Shown here in pieces: positions 50,059 through 62,151 of a stretch of 64,000 nt of DNA (positions are counted from its first letter, which is position 1; each line of letters starts with the position of its first letter). Location of the stretch: contig CM060188.1 in the NCBI GenBank assembly GCA_030549335.1, positions 42,497,696-42,561,695 of the forward strand. The letters are read 5' to 3'. A program made the translations under genes and the position numbers. The DNA comes from Pontederia crassipes. Its lineage: Eukaryota; Streptophyta; Magnoliopsida; Commelinales; Pontederiaceae. A model generated the notes under the pieces. It was not told the origin of the DNA. It was given only the letters and a program-made list of their open reading frames with translations, and did no database searches.

Positions 50059-50811
50059 ATGAAAGTGTATATGTCGATTCTTGTTTTCACCATTTTGCCC
50101 ATCTACAAATAAAATTAATGATTTACCTTTTGTGATGACAACGACCGCATCTTCAAATGAATTTGAAACACAGTTTTTGTAGGTTTCATATTAGGAGGAA
50201 GGGAGCTATTTTTTTTGAACGGAAGGAAGATATAGAAAGGTGAAACTAGGAAGAAAGTAGGGGAGTCACACTCTCCTTTGAACCCTTTCTCTTCTTAGCT
50301 TAGACTTGTACATTTTGGATGTAATTAGAAAAGAGTATGTGTCCATTCAAGCTGTTGTTCGGCTGAAGTCGTTGAATCTTTTGAGGGTGGAAGTAACTAA
50401 ACATTGCCAAGACTAGTGGTTGCTGATATTTTGAGTTGTTTTCCGTGCACTTTTTGAATCGATTAGAATTGGAATTTGGTGTTCATGTGTTTTATTGTTT
50501 AGAAAGATTGAAAAATCTTCTTTGGTTGTTCTATCTTGTTTGAAAGAAAAGCTAGTTAAAAGTTATTAAATTCTCATTTCTTCTTCATCCTTGATCGTCA
50601 TTAGCTAGAGATCGGAGAGGGCATCTTTTATCCTCATCACTCCACATAATCTTGTGATACTTCACGAATTCTTGCTACGAAACTTCTAAAAGACAGTGAG
50701 AATTTAATATGGGCTAGGACAGGATAATTAACATATAACTCTATATGGATCGAGATATCTAATTTTTCTTGAACTTATACATTGAGAAATCGAAGTAGGT
50801 GAATCAAAGAT

Positions 50812-50990
50812 TAGCGCAGTGATATTGGGTTGCGTCCCAAGTGGTTCGACGACGGATGCTAGTAGTTCAAATGTTCAATCCTTGGAATTGGCATGTTCAT
50901 GTTGGTCAGGGTTTTAATCCTTTTTCGTTCTCATCCCGATATTGTACTCAGGTGCTAATAGCCCTGAATACGTTAGTTACCGAAAAAAAT
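50812..50990 (+). mobile_element. Probable tRNA-derived SINE
   Basis: A ~180-bp unit begins with a box A-like TAGCGCAGTGATATTGG (50,811) and carries a box B-like GTTCAATCC at about 50,874. It has a pyrimidine-rich middle and ends ACCGAAAAAAA. The two boxes fit an RNA polymerase III internal promoter. No second copy is seen in the window, so the family assignment is open. Confidence 0.5.
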
Positions 50991-51464
50991 AGTCAAACTC
51001 CAGCTTGTTCGCAAACTTAATGAAACTCGAGAAGCATTGAAGAAATGTTAGCGTCGAAGTGGTTATTGACTGAGATAGGGACGTCATATTAAACCTAGCC
51101 AACATTGTTTACTGAAACTCATTCCTCTAGAGATTCTCTTCTATAATTGCATGTTTCTCTAGTTATGTAAGCGAGTTGGATGAATTACTCGACTAATTTT
51201 ATGAATAAGAGAGAAATTGAGGCTTAAATAATTGTGGATACGAGAGTTACCCCTCGACCTTTGAGTACATGTGAATTGAGGGTTGAATTGTAAAACATAA
51301 TAATTTGCCTTGAGGACAACAATACAATTTATTCTATTACCAAATTTAGTTACTCAATTTGCATTAACAATCATTTGCAGTTCATGTTTGGCAAAATATT
51401 ATCACGAAACCAAGTTATTGTCATCATAAAAGTAACATATCTAATATGTGTCAAGTTCAGGGTA

Positions 51465-52440
51465 AATTATAGTAATGTCCTCGAACTTTACCTTGTTTAC
51501 CACATACTGCACTCCAATTATTAATTTGTTTTAGCAACAATTGGCCTTTGGACTTATCTGATAATTTGGCTTACGTGGTAGGCTAGTTAAACACAAAATA
51601 ACTATTAAAAAATAAGATGATATAAAAATTTGTAAAAAAAATTAAAAGGGGCTTGTCTCACTCCCCCTCTCCCTTCGGCCGCCCGAGTGCTGGTGTCGGT
51701 GCTTAGGTGGTTGGATGGTCACCCCCTCCCCCTCTCTTCTCCAGCACCGATGTCAAACAAGGGCACCTAGGATGTCGTGGGAGCGACGGTGAAGCCCTCT
51801 TGAACATGTCGTGCAACATAGTGTAAGCCCTCATATGGAGCCACATGATTGCAGTGCCAGAGTCGACGATCACACCACCCGCACCGCCCTCGAACGATGT
51901 GGGCGACATCATCAGCATCTCGCCTCGTCATGACGACATCGTTGGTGTCAGAGGTCGAGTTGGTGGTGCTGAGGTCGAGGGTGGAGGAAGATGGGGAATC
52001 ATGGTCGATGAGGGAGTAGGAAAAGGAGCCAGATGCAATCTAGGAGGGAAAAGAGAGGGGGCAACCACCGAGGGAGAGACTCGTAACCCCCAACAAAGAA
52101 GCCTTCATTGTCATGGCCGCAGCCAAGGACGACGTGGACGGGCGAGGAGGCACCTAGGCATAGGGGGAGGGAGCGCCACCTCCTCTCCTCTCCGGCGTCT
52201 AAGAGGAGAGGAGGGGATGGCGCTCCCTCCCTTTTATTGCCTCCGACCGTTTGAGCGTCGATGTAATGATCATGTATTTTTATATATTAATATTTTATAT
52301 TAATATTTTTTTAAAAAATGAGGGGGATTGACCGTAAGTCAAATGACCAGGTAACGGATCACACCGGGATTAAAGGACATTGCTAAAATAAATTAATAGT
52401 TGAGGGCAAGATGTGTCAAAGGATAAAATTGAAAAGAGAG
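51465..52440. mobile_element. Gene-capturing inverted-repeat element (Pack-type), ~1 kb
   Basis: The left arm (GGGTAAATTATAGTAATGTCC, then ATTATTAATTTGTTTTAGCAA at 51,514) and the right arm (complement of ATTAATTTATTTTAGCAATGTCC near 52,370-52,410) are inverted copies, about 100 bp and diverged. They enclose a GC-rich segment (51,655-52,260) unlike the AT-rich surroundings, part of which encodes an aspartyl-protease fragment on the minus strand. The ends resemble those of the 45.2-kb element. Confidence 0.7.
51703..51950 (-). pseudogene. Captured fragment of a nepenthesin-like aspartyl protease
   Basis: The minus-strand frame contains SFEGGAGGVIVDSGTAIMWL followed by MRAYTMLHDMF. This is the second catalytic-Asp region of plant pepsin-like (A1B, nepenthesin-type) proteases, where GGVIVDSGT is followed by a short stretch and an AYxxLRDAF-like helix. 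Only ~40 residues match; the rest of the frame is unrelated low-complexity sequence. There is no first DTGS site, signal peptide or prosegment. It is a transduplicated exon piece inside the inverted-repeat element and is not expected to make an active enzyme. Confidence 0.75.
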
Positions 52441-53184
52441 AAAAGTTGGACCCGTCAAATTAAGGCAGCAAACTATTTATTTCAATTTAAACCTTTTTGT
52501 TACACAAACACAACAAAACACAATTTTAAACACTTGGGACTTGTATCTTCAGGGTACAAATAATTAAGGATTAAGTATATGTTCTAGTATAATTTATACC
52601 TTTCCCCTAAACTAATAATTTTGCATCTGGTATATCGAAAAAAGATGGGTAATAATCATATTATAATTATGATCTTACAAGGGCAAAATATCATATAACG
52701 AAACAAAATCAAAGTTACTTGCCTATACAATCTTCTTGTTTCCTAGTCGACATATTTTCTTTCACAATTTCTCTCCCAAAGGTCCACATTGTCTTTCTTT
52801 AAAACCTACTTTTGAACCTTTGTTACAAATATTTAAGTCAGCTTTACCTTTAGAAGGTAGTAAAAAAATACGAATAAAATGAGCAAAATGATAATTTTAT
52901 CAATTTTAACTAGCATAGGTGGCAAATGGACATATATGACTCATTTTTTCATGTGTTACGGGTGTCGTAAGCCCATTTGAGTGGAGATTACAACTGGCAA
53001 TTGGTGATTGCTGTGACTTAGTTGTCATCCACTATTATTAAATATTTTCAAAGGTCTAGTTATAGATCTTACCAATTATTTATCAACACGTGAAATCTAA
53101 TCCTAATCAACAGATATTAAATTTGCGTTTCATGAATTAGATTACATATATGGATGATGTAAACTTTTACATGAATAATCACGA
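52441..53184. other. AT-rich intergenic stretch, nothing recognised
   Basis: No frame of substance and no repeat ends identified. Confidence 0.5.
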
Positions 53185-53670
53185 TTTTTCTCATAAACCT
53201 CTATGAAACTATAATGATTTTTCGATCTAACTTCAAACTAGAGACTTATTTTTTTATCCCTAATGTATCACAATTTTTTCACTTTACTACTTATATTATA
53301 TTTTTCGTTACTTTCAATTTTTTTTCATGTATGAAAAGACTAAATTATCACTCTCTCTATAACGCATTAAATAATAAATATTAAAAAAAGCGGAGGAGGA
53401 TAATTTAGTCTTTATCATAAATGACGTTTTTTTTGTTTACCACTTTGATCCTTTCAATGATTTTTTTTATATTTGTAGGGAGGGATAATTTAGTCTTTTG
53501 ATAAATAGGAAAAAATAAAAGTAACAAAACGTAACAGAAGTGGACGGAAGGATTAAAGTGAAAAAATCACGATAGTTTAGGGATCCAAAAAAATAAGTTC
53601 GTAGTTTGAGGTTATATGTGAAAAAATCGTGATAGTTTAGGCGAGGTTTATGAAAATAACTCTAATTTTA
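53185..53670. mobile_element. Fold-back MITE, ~0.48 kb (copy 2)
   Basis: Same family as the element at 13.8 kb. The left arm has AAACTATAATGATTTTTCGA and TTTTTCACTTTACTAC; the right arm has the complements near 53,550-53,650 (AGTGAAAAAATCACGATAGT). The centre is longer than in copy 1, with a duplicated GGATAATTTAGTCTTT piece at 53,399 and 53,484. Confidence 0.8.
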
Positions 53671-53704
53671 ATCATAAATCACAATGGCAAATATAATAAT
53701 AAAG

Positions 53705-55150
53705 GAGGATACATAAATTTCAGCCATGATCATCCAACTTAGGAGGTGTTCCTAATGAGGTCATTCAACTTCATTTTGTAACACCACGGTTATCGAACTT
53801 TAGAAACATTTCACTCGCTCTCATCATGATCAGTTATAGTCAGTAAACTTGTAAACATCTGACGTGGTGATGACATTGATGCTTATGTGACACCACATTA
53901 GCATTTTCACTTTTCTCCACGTCAGATTTAAAAAATAAAAAATGCCACATCAGAATTTTTCTCTTTGTTATGTCCAATTTACATGGTCATTCAACTTTTA
54001 AAAACTTTCAAACAAGGTCATTCAACTTTTCAAATTTTCAATGACGATCATCATTAAAAGCTTAAAATAATAATAAATAAATAAATAATTTAAGTCACTT
54101 AGATTGACTCGGTACATTCTTTTGGCATGACACACTCGGATCGAGCTGCCAAATTTTTAGTGTACATTAAATATATTAATATTACGATAATTAACAATTT
54201 TTTATTAAGGAAATAAAAAAATTAAAATAATAATATACTGATTATATTTTTGTCCTAAAATTTGAAATAAAAAAAATTATAATTAGAAAAATAAAAATAT
54301 TTTTTGCCTGAGATTCCGTCAAGGTCGATCCAAATCATATTGGGCCATCCAGCGGAGTGCTGGGCACGACCTAACGTCAACAGGTTGTTGAGCCAAATAC
54401 GATTTTTTCATATAATATTATGATAATTAATATTTTTATTTCTAATATTATGATAATTAATAATTTGGCTCAACAACCCGCTGTCGAGTTGTGCCCAGTA
54501 CTCCGTTAGACGATCTTGTACGATTTGGCTCGACCCCAATAAAAGCACAAAAAAAATTTATTTTCTAATTCTAATATTTTTTATTATTTAAATTTTAGGG
54601 CAAAAAATATAATCAGTATGTTATTATTTTATTTCCTTAATTACTAATTAATAATTATCATGATATTATATATTTAATATACATTAAAAATTTGGTTGGT
54701 TCGATCCGAGTGGATCGTGCAAAAAAAAGTGCCGAGTTAGTCTAAGTGCCTTCCATTTTTTTATTTTTGTTTATTTATTATTATTATTAAGCTTTTAATA
54801 ATAATCGTGATTAAAAATTTGAAGAGTTGAATGACCTTGTCTGAAAATTTTGAAAAATTGGATGACCATGTAAACACAAAATTAAGTTTGGACTTAACAG
54901 ATAGAAAAATGCTGACATGATATTTTTTATTTTTTAAATCTGACGAGGAAAGAGAAAATGCTAACATGATGCCACGTAAGCATCCACGTCTACGCCGCGT
55001 CAAAGGCTTACAAGTTTACTAGCTATATCCGGTCATGATGACCGCGGGTGAAATGTTTTTAAAATTTGATGACCGTAACGTTACAAAATGAAATTGAATG
55101 ACCTTATTAGAAACATCCCTAAGTTGGATGACCATGAGTAAATTTCACAT
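53705..55150. mobile_element. Near-palindromic long-inverted-repeat element, ~1.45 kb
   Basis: Almost the whole element folds back on itself. The outer ends AAATTTCAGCCATGATCATCC and the complement of GGATGACCATGAGTAAATTT pair up. So do the TTGTAAC blocks, the ACGTGG and GCATTTTC blocks, and an inner pair around 54,340-54,410 and 54,465-54,535 (GTTGTTGAGCCAAAT / ATTTGGCTCAACAAC). Arms are about 0.7 kb around a short AT-rich centre (TATTATGATAATTAAT). No gene content. It shares its end motifs with the PPR-carrying element at 62.2 kb. Confidence 0.85.
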
Positions 55151-55504
55151 GGTATCATAAATAATTGATTCACACGAAGATTTAATCCATAGATCAAATG
55201 ATCATGAAAAGTAATTAATTTTCATAACTATTTAAAATTTAATTTTTACTCACAAAATGCTTGTTAAAGTGTGGACATTATGTTATATAACAAGGCTGTA
55301 AGTCATGAAAAATGAGAAAAAGTCAACACTCTTTCCTTCCTAAAGCAGACAAACAGCTTTGAAATGCAAGGATCGCAGCGACAAGTTCCCAAGTATACAC
55401 GAGTAACTTGATGCTTGCTACTTGAGAAAACGATGTTATATAACTAGAACAACTCCATGATTTAACCAAAACATTGGTCATCAACTTCGATTTTATAGCT
55501 GCAA

Positions 55505-57086
<1,582 letters not shown>

Positions 57087-57100
57087 CAGCTATAATCCCA

Positions 57101-57493
57101 CTGCAGAAATAGCACGTTATCTCTACCTTAGGAATTGGATCACTAATATGAGTGTCCATTGTTGCTTTCATGACCAAATGTAACATTTACAAGAACATGA
57201 AAAATCAAAATTGGAAATAAAATAACATAGAGCGAATACTAGTTTCCCTTATGTTTTAATATTCCAATTCAGACCACAAGTTATTTGAAGAAATGTCTTA
57301 AAGAAGCTATCCTTCCATGAAGACAGACGTTCCAGACCAAGAAATCGACTTGTTTCATCTATGAAACAAAATCGTCATGTGAAGGTACATTTTTCAAGCA
57401 AAATCTATTAGGATGCATGAAGAATAATCTCAAAACTTCGATCACCGAGAAGAACACAAAGATTTAGAAGAACAAATTCTAAGAAGCGCATAC
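57101..57493 (-). other. Predicted 5' UTR intron of the UBC37 gene
   Basis: Read on the minus strand, donor CACTG|GTATGC after 57494 and acceptor TTTCTGCAG|TGGG before 57100. The start codon sits 14 bp into the next exon. This is a prediction from splice motifs only. Confidence 0.6.
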
Positions 57494-57599
57494 CAGTGTG
57501 AGAGAGATCGCATGAACAGCACACGATCCCTTCCTTCTTTTCCGCTTCGATGTATCAGATAAGAAAAAGTTTCAAAGAAACCAAATTCAGATGGAGATG

Positions 57600-58201
57600 G
57601 GAAATGGAAGCGGGAATAGAGCGCGGGAAAATAGCAAAAGAAACGATAACGTTGTCGTAGCGCATTAAAACGTTATTATATTTCGCGAAGACGGTTGGGG
57701 TGCAATGGCGAGAGACTCCTCCCTCAAGTAAGATTTTGGATTGAAATTTGTGAACATAAAAAATTTTTGTTGAAATTTTATCTAACCGTGAGAGACTTAG
57801 CTCGGAACTAATAAGTTAAGCTCGATAATGAGTCAAACTTTAACTTACGAATAGTGCGTTCTTTAATGTCACGTGAATTGAACGGCCGATTCCGCTTCTC
57901 AGATATCAGGGTTGACAAAAAAACGTTATTATATTTTTTTTGGGTGAATTTAAAACGTTATTATATTATAACGTGCGTGCCGTGACTGCTAAGTTCTCGT
58001 ACCGTAACGCCTCGTGCATAACGGAATGCAGATAACAGCGTTCATTCTTTTTTAACGCCGTTTCTGCGGACCTCTCTCCTGTATGTCCCAAAATTGGATC
58101 GAAAAAAAATACCCAAAAAAGTCGGTTGTGATCGAAAGGTCGGCGGCAGAGAGGCGACTTCCGCGACGGCGAGGAGGAGATAAGGGAACCGAGAAGAGAA
58201 G
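57600..58201. promoter_or_regulatory. Shared upstream region of divergent UBC37 and V-ATPase e genes
   Basis: About 0.6 kb separates the two divergent genes. A perfect E2F-type site, TTTCCCGC, lies on the UBC37 strand at 57623-57630. The 16-mer AAAACGTTATTATATT occurs three times in the same orientation (57667, 57920 and 57952), each containing the palindrome AACGTT. GC content rises sharply just before the V-ATPase start. Confidence 0.55.
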
Positions 58202-58299
58202 ATGGGGTTTCTGGTGACGACGCTCATCTTCGTTGTGGCCGGGCTCGTCGCCTCCACTCTCGTCCGCCTCTGCTGCAACCGCGGCCCATCCACCAATCT
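58202..58299 (+). CDS. VHA-e: V-type proton ATPase subunit e, first exon only (partial)
   Basis: Small hydrophobic subunit of the membrane (Vo) sector of the V-ATPase, which acidifies the vacuole and trans-Golgi. The 32 complete residues [20 protein letters not shown] then [12 protein letters not shown] match the N-terminus of plant subunit e, including the first membrane helix and the [10 protein letters not shown] motif. The exon ends at AATCT|GTAAGA, where the family has an intron. The second half (a FHLTLVITA-type helix) is not found in the remaining 5.7 kb, which is intron with an antisense LINE and a nested captured gene. The gene therefore continues beyond the window or has been disrupted; the intact donor favours the former. 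Confidence 0.85.
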
Positions 58300-58831
58300 G
58301 TAAGAGGATCCTCTTTTTTCCTATTCCGTCCTTGATTCCCGTGGTTTTGTTTTTGTGGTTTGATTGGAGATTAGAACTACAAAAAATGTTCTTTTTCTTG
58401 TTGTTGTTGGCATAGACTGATCGATTCAATTTCTCCCAAGAATTGTTCGTGCAATTGTACCAAATCTATGAATTTTTCTCTTGAAATCTGCTTGGCTTTA
58501 TTGGCTTGGGTGGAAGAAAAACTCTGTTGTGGAGGATTTTTAGAGGCGAACTTTTTACATGTTCTTGGAAAACGAAATCTTTGTGGCATGATAATTTCCC
58601 TGATGTTATTTTTCTGAGGAGAAAAACGATGATTTACCTGATTGTCCACAATCCAAACATTTCATTAGCATAAGAACAGCATAAAATGGCAACAAATCAA
58701 CAACCACGCCCAGAAGAACAGGTGCAGAATTGCCCTATGAGTCCTATGATAGGATGGGATCTCCATTTTCAAAATCCAATCATTTGAGGGTCATTTGTTA
58801 GTTGAAATCAATGTAGATAGCTTCAAACTTT
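58300..58831 (+). other. First part of the V-ATPase e intron
   Basis: T-rich intron sequence after the GTAAGA donor. No exon found. Short frames on the minus strand here are incidental. Confidence 0.55.
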
Positions 58832-60123
58832 TTTTTTCTTTTTGGAGGATGACCAGCAAGCTGGTAATCATTCAGGTTTTTCCATTTAAATAATTAGTTA
58901 CAGACAAAAAGCCCAGGAGCAATGTAACCTGAGAGAAAAATAGAGTAAACAGGGGAAAACAAAAGAAAAAAAAGGGGGTAAGTGTCTGCTTCACCGATAT
59001 CATGCACCAGAGTCTGGTAACATCGGATGATATGTTCAACATAGAAACCTTCAGTCTGGAAATTTTTTTTTTTGGAAAAAAATATTTGTATTGTTATGCC
59101 ACAGACAATGCGACTAGACTGCGATTAACAGCCTGGCACTGGCAGAATTTGATCTATATTCATATGATTGCACCAGCCGGAGTCTAAAGGATATCCAGAA
59201 GGGTGATCCACTGTTAGCATTAATCCACCGGATATGAGTTCCACTCCAAACTGCCTTAGCCACAGAGCATCCAAAAAGGAGGTGCACGGGGTTCTCATAT
59301 AGGTTGCACTGTACATCAGTAATCAATGTCCATCTTGCTCGATATGTCTTTGTCATTATTCTGCCTCTTTCAGAAAAAAAATATTTTTCCTCTTTATAGC
59401 AGCCATGCAAAAATCTTAATTTTTAGTGGAGCCTTTGTTTTCCATGTCAATCTGCAGTCAAGCAGAAAATTGTCATCCGGAACCGTACCTGAGTGAGAAA
59501 ATGTCAAATAGTACCCATGGAAAGTGAAGGTCCTGTTCTCCCACCTCCATCGGTCTCCTCTGTTCGGCACAGGATGATAATGTGATAGTACCTTGAAGAG
59601 CCTGAGCAGGTCCTGATATCTTTGTTCTGACATGTTGTAATTTAGAGTTGTCCAAATCACTTCCTTATCAGTGGTTAAAGAGTAAACCCATGGGAATGTC
59701 ATTGCTAGTGGCCCCTCTCCAGTCCAGTCATCAATCCAAAAAGAGAATTCAGCCCCGTCACCAATTTCTGCACACAAAAGATCTTTGTTTGTTGGCATGA
59801 TTTCCATAATTCCGTGCCAGAAAGAGGTGTTGCTGTCTGGTATTGCAACCCACTGATCCCATGCGAGCACCCTTCCATGGCAAGCTGACATCACCGAGGT
59901 CTACAGGTCACCATTCAGATCCATCAGTCTGACGATCCACTTCATTAATAGTGCAGTGTTCATATTCCTGAGGTTGAAGACCCCCAGTCCGCTATACGAC
60001 TGGCCGGCAGACCTCATCCTTTGACACTAGGTATATTCCCCGATCTCCAGTTGCGCTGGACTGCCGGAAAACCTCATCCTCAGTGAGCCAATATGTCTCT
60101 GAACCTGTCGGGGGAGCCTTAAA

Positions 60124-60273
60124 CAACAACAACAAAGTCTTATCCCACTAGGTGGGATCGGCTACATGGATCAAACGACGTCATTTCGTATTCGTTGATC
60201 CATGTTAATGAGATTCGACAGGGTTTTACGCTGGCTGTCGGGGCCTAACACAACCCTCCTCCTTTATCCGGGC
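60124..60273 (-). mobile_element. RTE-tailed short element nested in the L1 LINE
   Basis: 150 bp with an AACAACAACAA tail (plus strand) and the family body. It lacks the first ~25 bases of the copies at 16.4 and 33.0 kb. Perfect 16-bp duplications TCGGGGGAGCCTTAAA flank it (60108-60123 and 60274-60289). Confidence 0.9.
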
Positions 60274-62151
60274 TCGGGGGAGCCTTAAAACCGTCATAAA
60301 ATACATTGGGATGGCAGTCAAAATGGATTTGAGTAGGATCAGACAGCCTCCCCGGGAAAGAAGTCTAGAGCCCTAACCCTGCAATTCCCATTCCACCCTA
60401 TCAATCACTGGTGCCCAATCTCCCACGCTACTCCGACGGTGTGGGAGTCCCAAGTATCGGAGAGGAATCCAACAGGTGTTTTGAGCTCCAGAGAGCATCT
60501 GATAGCAGTATAGTCGTCCATTCCAAACGGGACAAAGCGTGATTTGTCATAATTGATGCATAAACCTGATACATCGCCAAAAATATCCTCCAGGATGGCC
60601 AACCTTCTAGCTTCCAGTGTCCTTCCCTCTATAAAGAAGAGGGTATCATCCTCTTATTGAATCGTTTTTCCCTTCTACCCATGCTATTCACCATCTGCCG
60701 CGATGGTGAATAGCATGGGTGGCAAGGGACACCCATGGCACACCCTGCGCTGAGGCTGCATCCTGCTGCCCAGCAATCACCCATTAACTAATACTGAGAA
60801 TGAGGCAGTGCTCATCCAAATGATCCACTTTTTTCGGAAAACTACACCTTCTCAGAAATGACAGGAGAAAATGCCAAGAGATATTGTCTTAGGCCTTCGA
60901 GAAATCAACTTTCCACATAAAACCCGTCATTGTTGTGTCGACATTTGGAAAGGATCTCAGAGGCCATTGAGAAGATATCACCGATAGAATGACCATTCAC
61001 AAAACCATTCTGGACAGGGTGAATATGTTCTGGTAAAGTTCATCTCAGCCTGTTAGCCAAGACCGACAGTGTGATTGGTCTGTAAAGCTTTTAGGTATTA
61101 GAAAGAGGAAGAAATGGTTGAATCTTTCAAATCCCCAGTTATCTTCTGCAAACTTGGATCACAGTAATCACATCATGTTTCACAATCGGCTATAATTCTT
61201 TTAGAACAGAATGGGGAAACCATCAGGCCCGCGAGCGCCCCTCGCATTCAAATCCATTATAGCCTCAAAGATTTTCTTCTCATCGAAAACAGAAATGATC
61301 TCCCGACTGCACATTTCATCAAGTCTGGGGATCTCCATGTCTACCCATTCCTAGTTTCCTGGTGTATTACGTCTCGTGAACTCTCGATGGAAATCAGTTA
61401 CTGCTATACCAATTTGCTTTTCCCTGGACTACTGTACGGAGCAAAGCTTGAGACAGTTGATTCTGTTTGTCCGTCTTCATCGTCTAGCCCATTAGTGAAA
61501 GAAGCGTGTGTTGGCATCATGCTCACTCAACCAGATTTCCCTCGAATGCTGTTTCCAAAATATCTCCGTTCTTGTCTTCCTCTTGGATAATGCTTTGCTG
61601 ATTTCTGTGTTGCATTCCTTTTTCCTGAGTGATTGCTCGAGTGCCTTGAATTCTGTCAATATGAGCGATCTTCCGCAAGGCCTCATAGCAGCACATATCT
61701 CCAGCACTGAAATTGTTGTTGATAGTCTCATGAAAATGGCTTGAGTCTCTCAAACCCCTGCAATTGTATCTGCAATTAGCGATCAGGTAATCAACCAAAC
61801 CGTATCTCTCCACAAACTCCCGAAATCTCAACCAGCTTGTATCCCCTGAGTTGCTACCCTTGGGCCTGTCTTCTCTGTTTAGGGTAGCACTGAAGTTCCC
61901 TCGATGAACCAAACAATCCCCATATTTGTCTCTCTATTTTCCCCTAGCTCGCTCCACATGTCAGCTCTAGCACTATCAGTTTGTGGACCGTAAACACATG
62001 ATAGCAGGAAGTGGAAGTTATCTGTCCTTCATGATAAGATAGGAGATATTGAGTGTCTCCAAGACGGCGAAGGGATGAGCTCAAAGTTGTCATCTTGCGA
62101 CGCGATTAGACAATCACCAGATATACCATTGGAATTAAGCACCAAGTACTT

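Larger units (their letters stand above)
47691..51464. other. Intergenic AT-rich stretch with SINE and micro-insertion
   Basis: No gene recognised in about 3.8 kb. It contains the micro-insertion at 50045-50058 and a probable SINE at 50.8-51.0 kb, both listed separately. Short direct repeats occur near 49,440-49,500 (ATACAAGAGGGT) and 49,610-49,770 (TTTGATCATGCATAGGCT). Confidence 0.55.

Noticed and set aside
50812-50990. A functional tRNA gene
   Set aside because: There is no cloverleaf, and the sequence between the boxes is too long; a SINE is the better reading.
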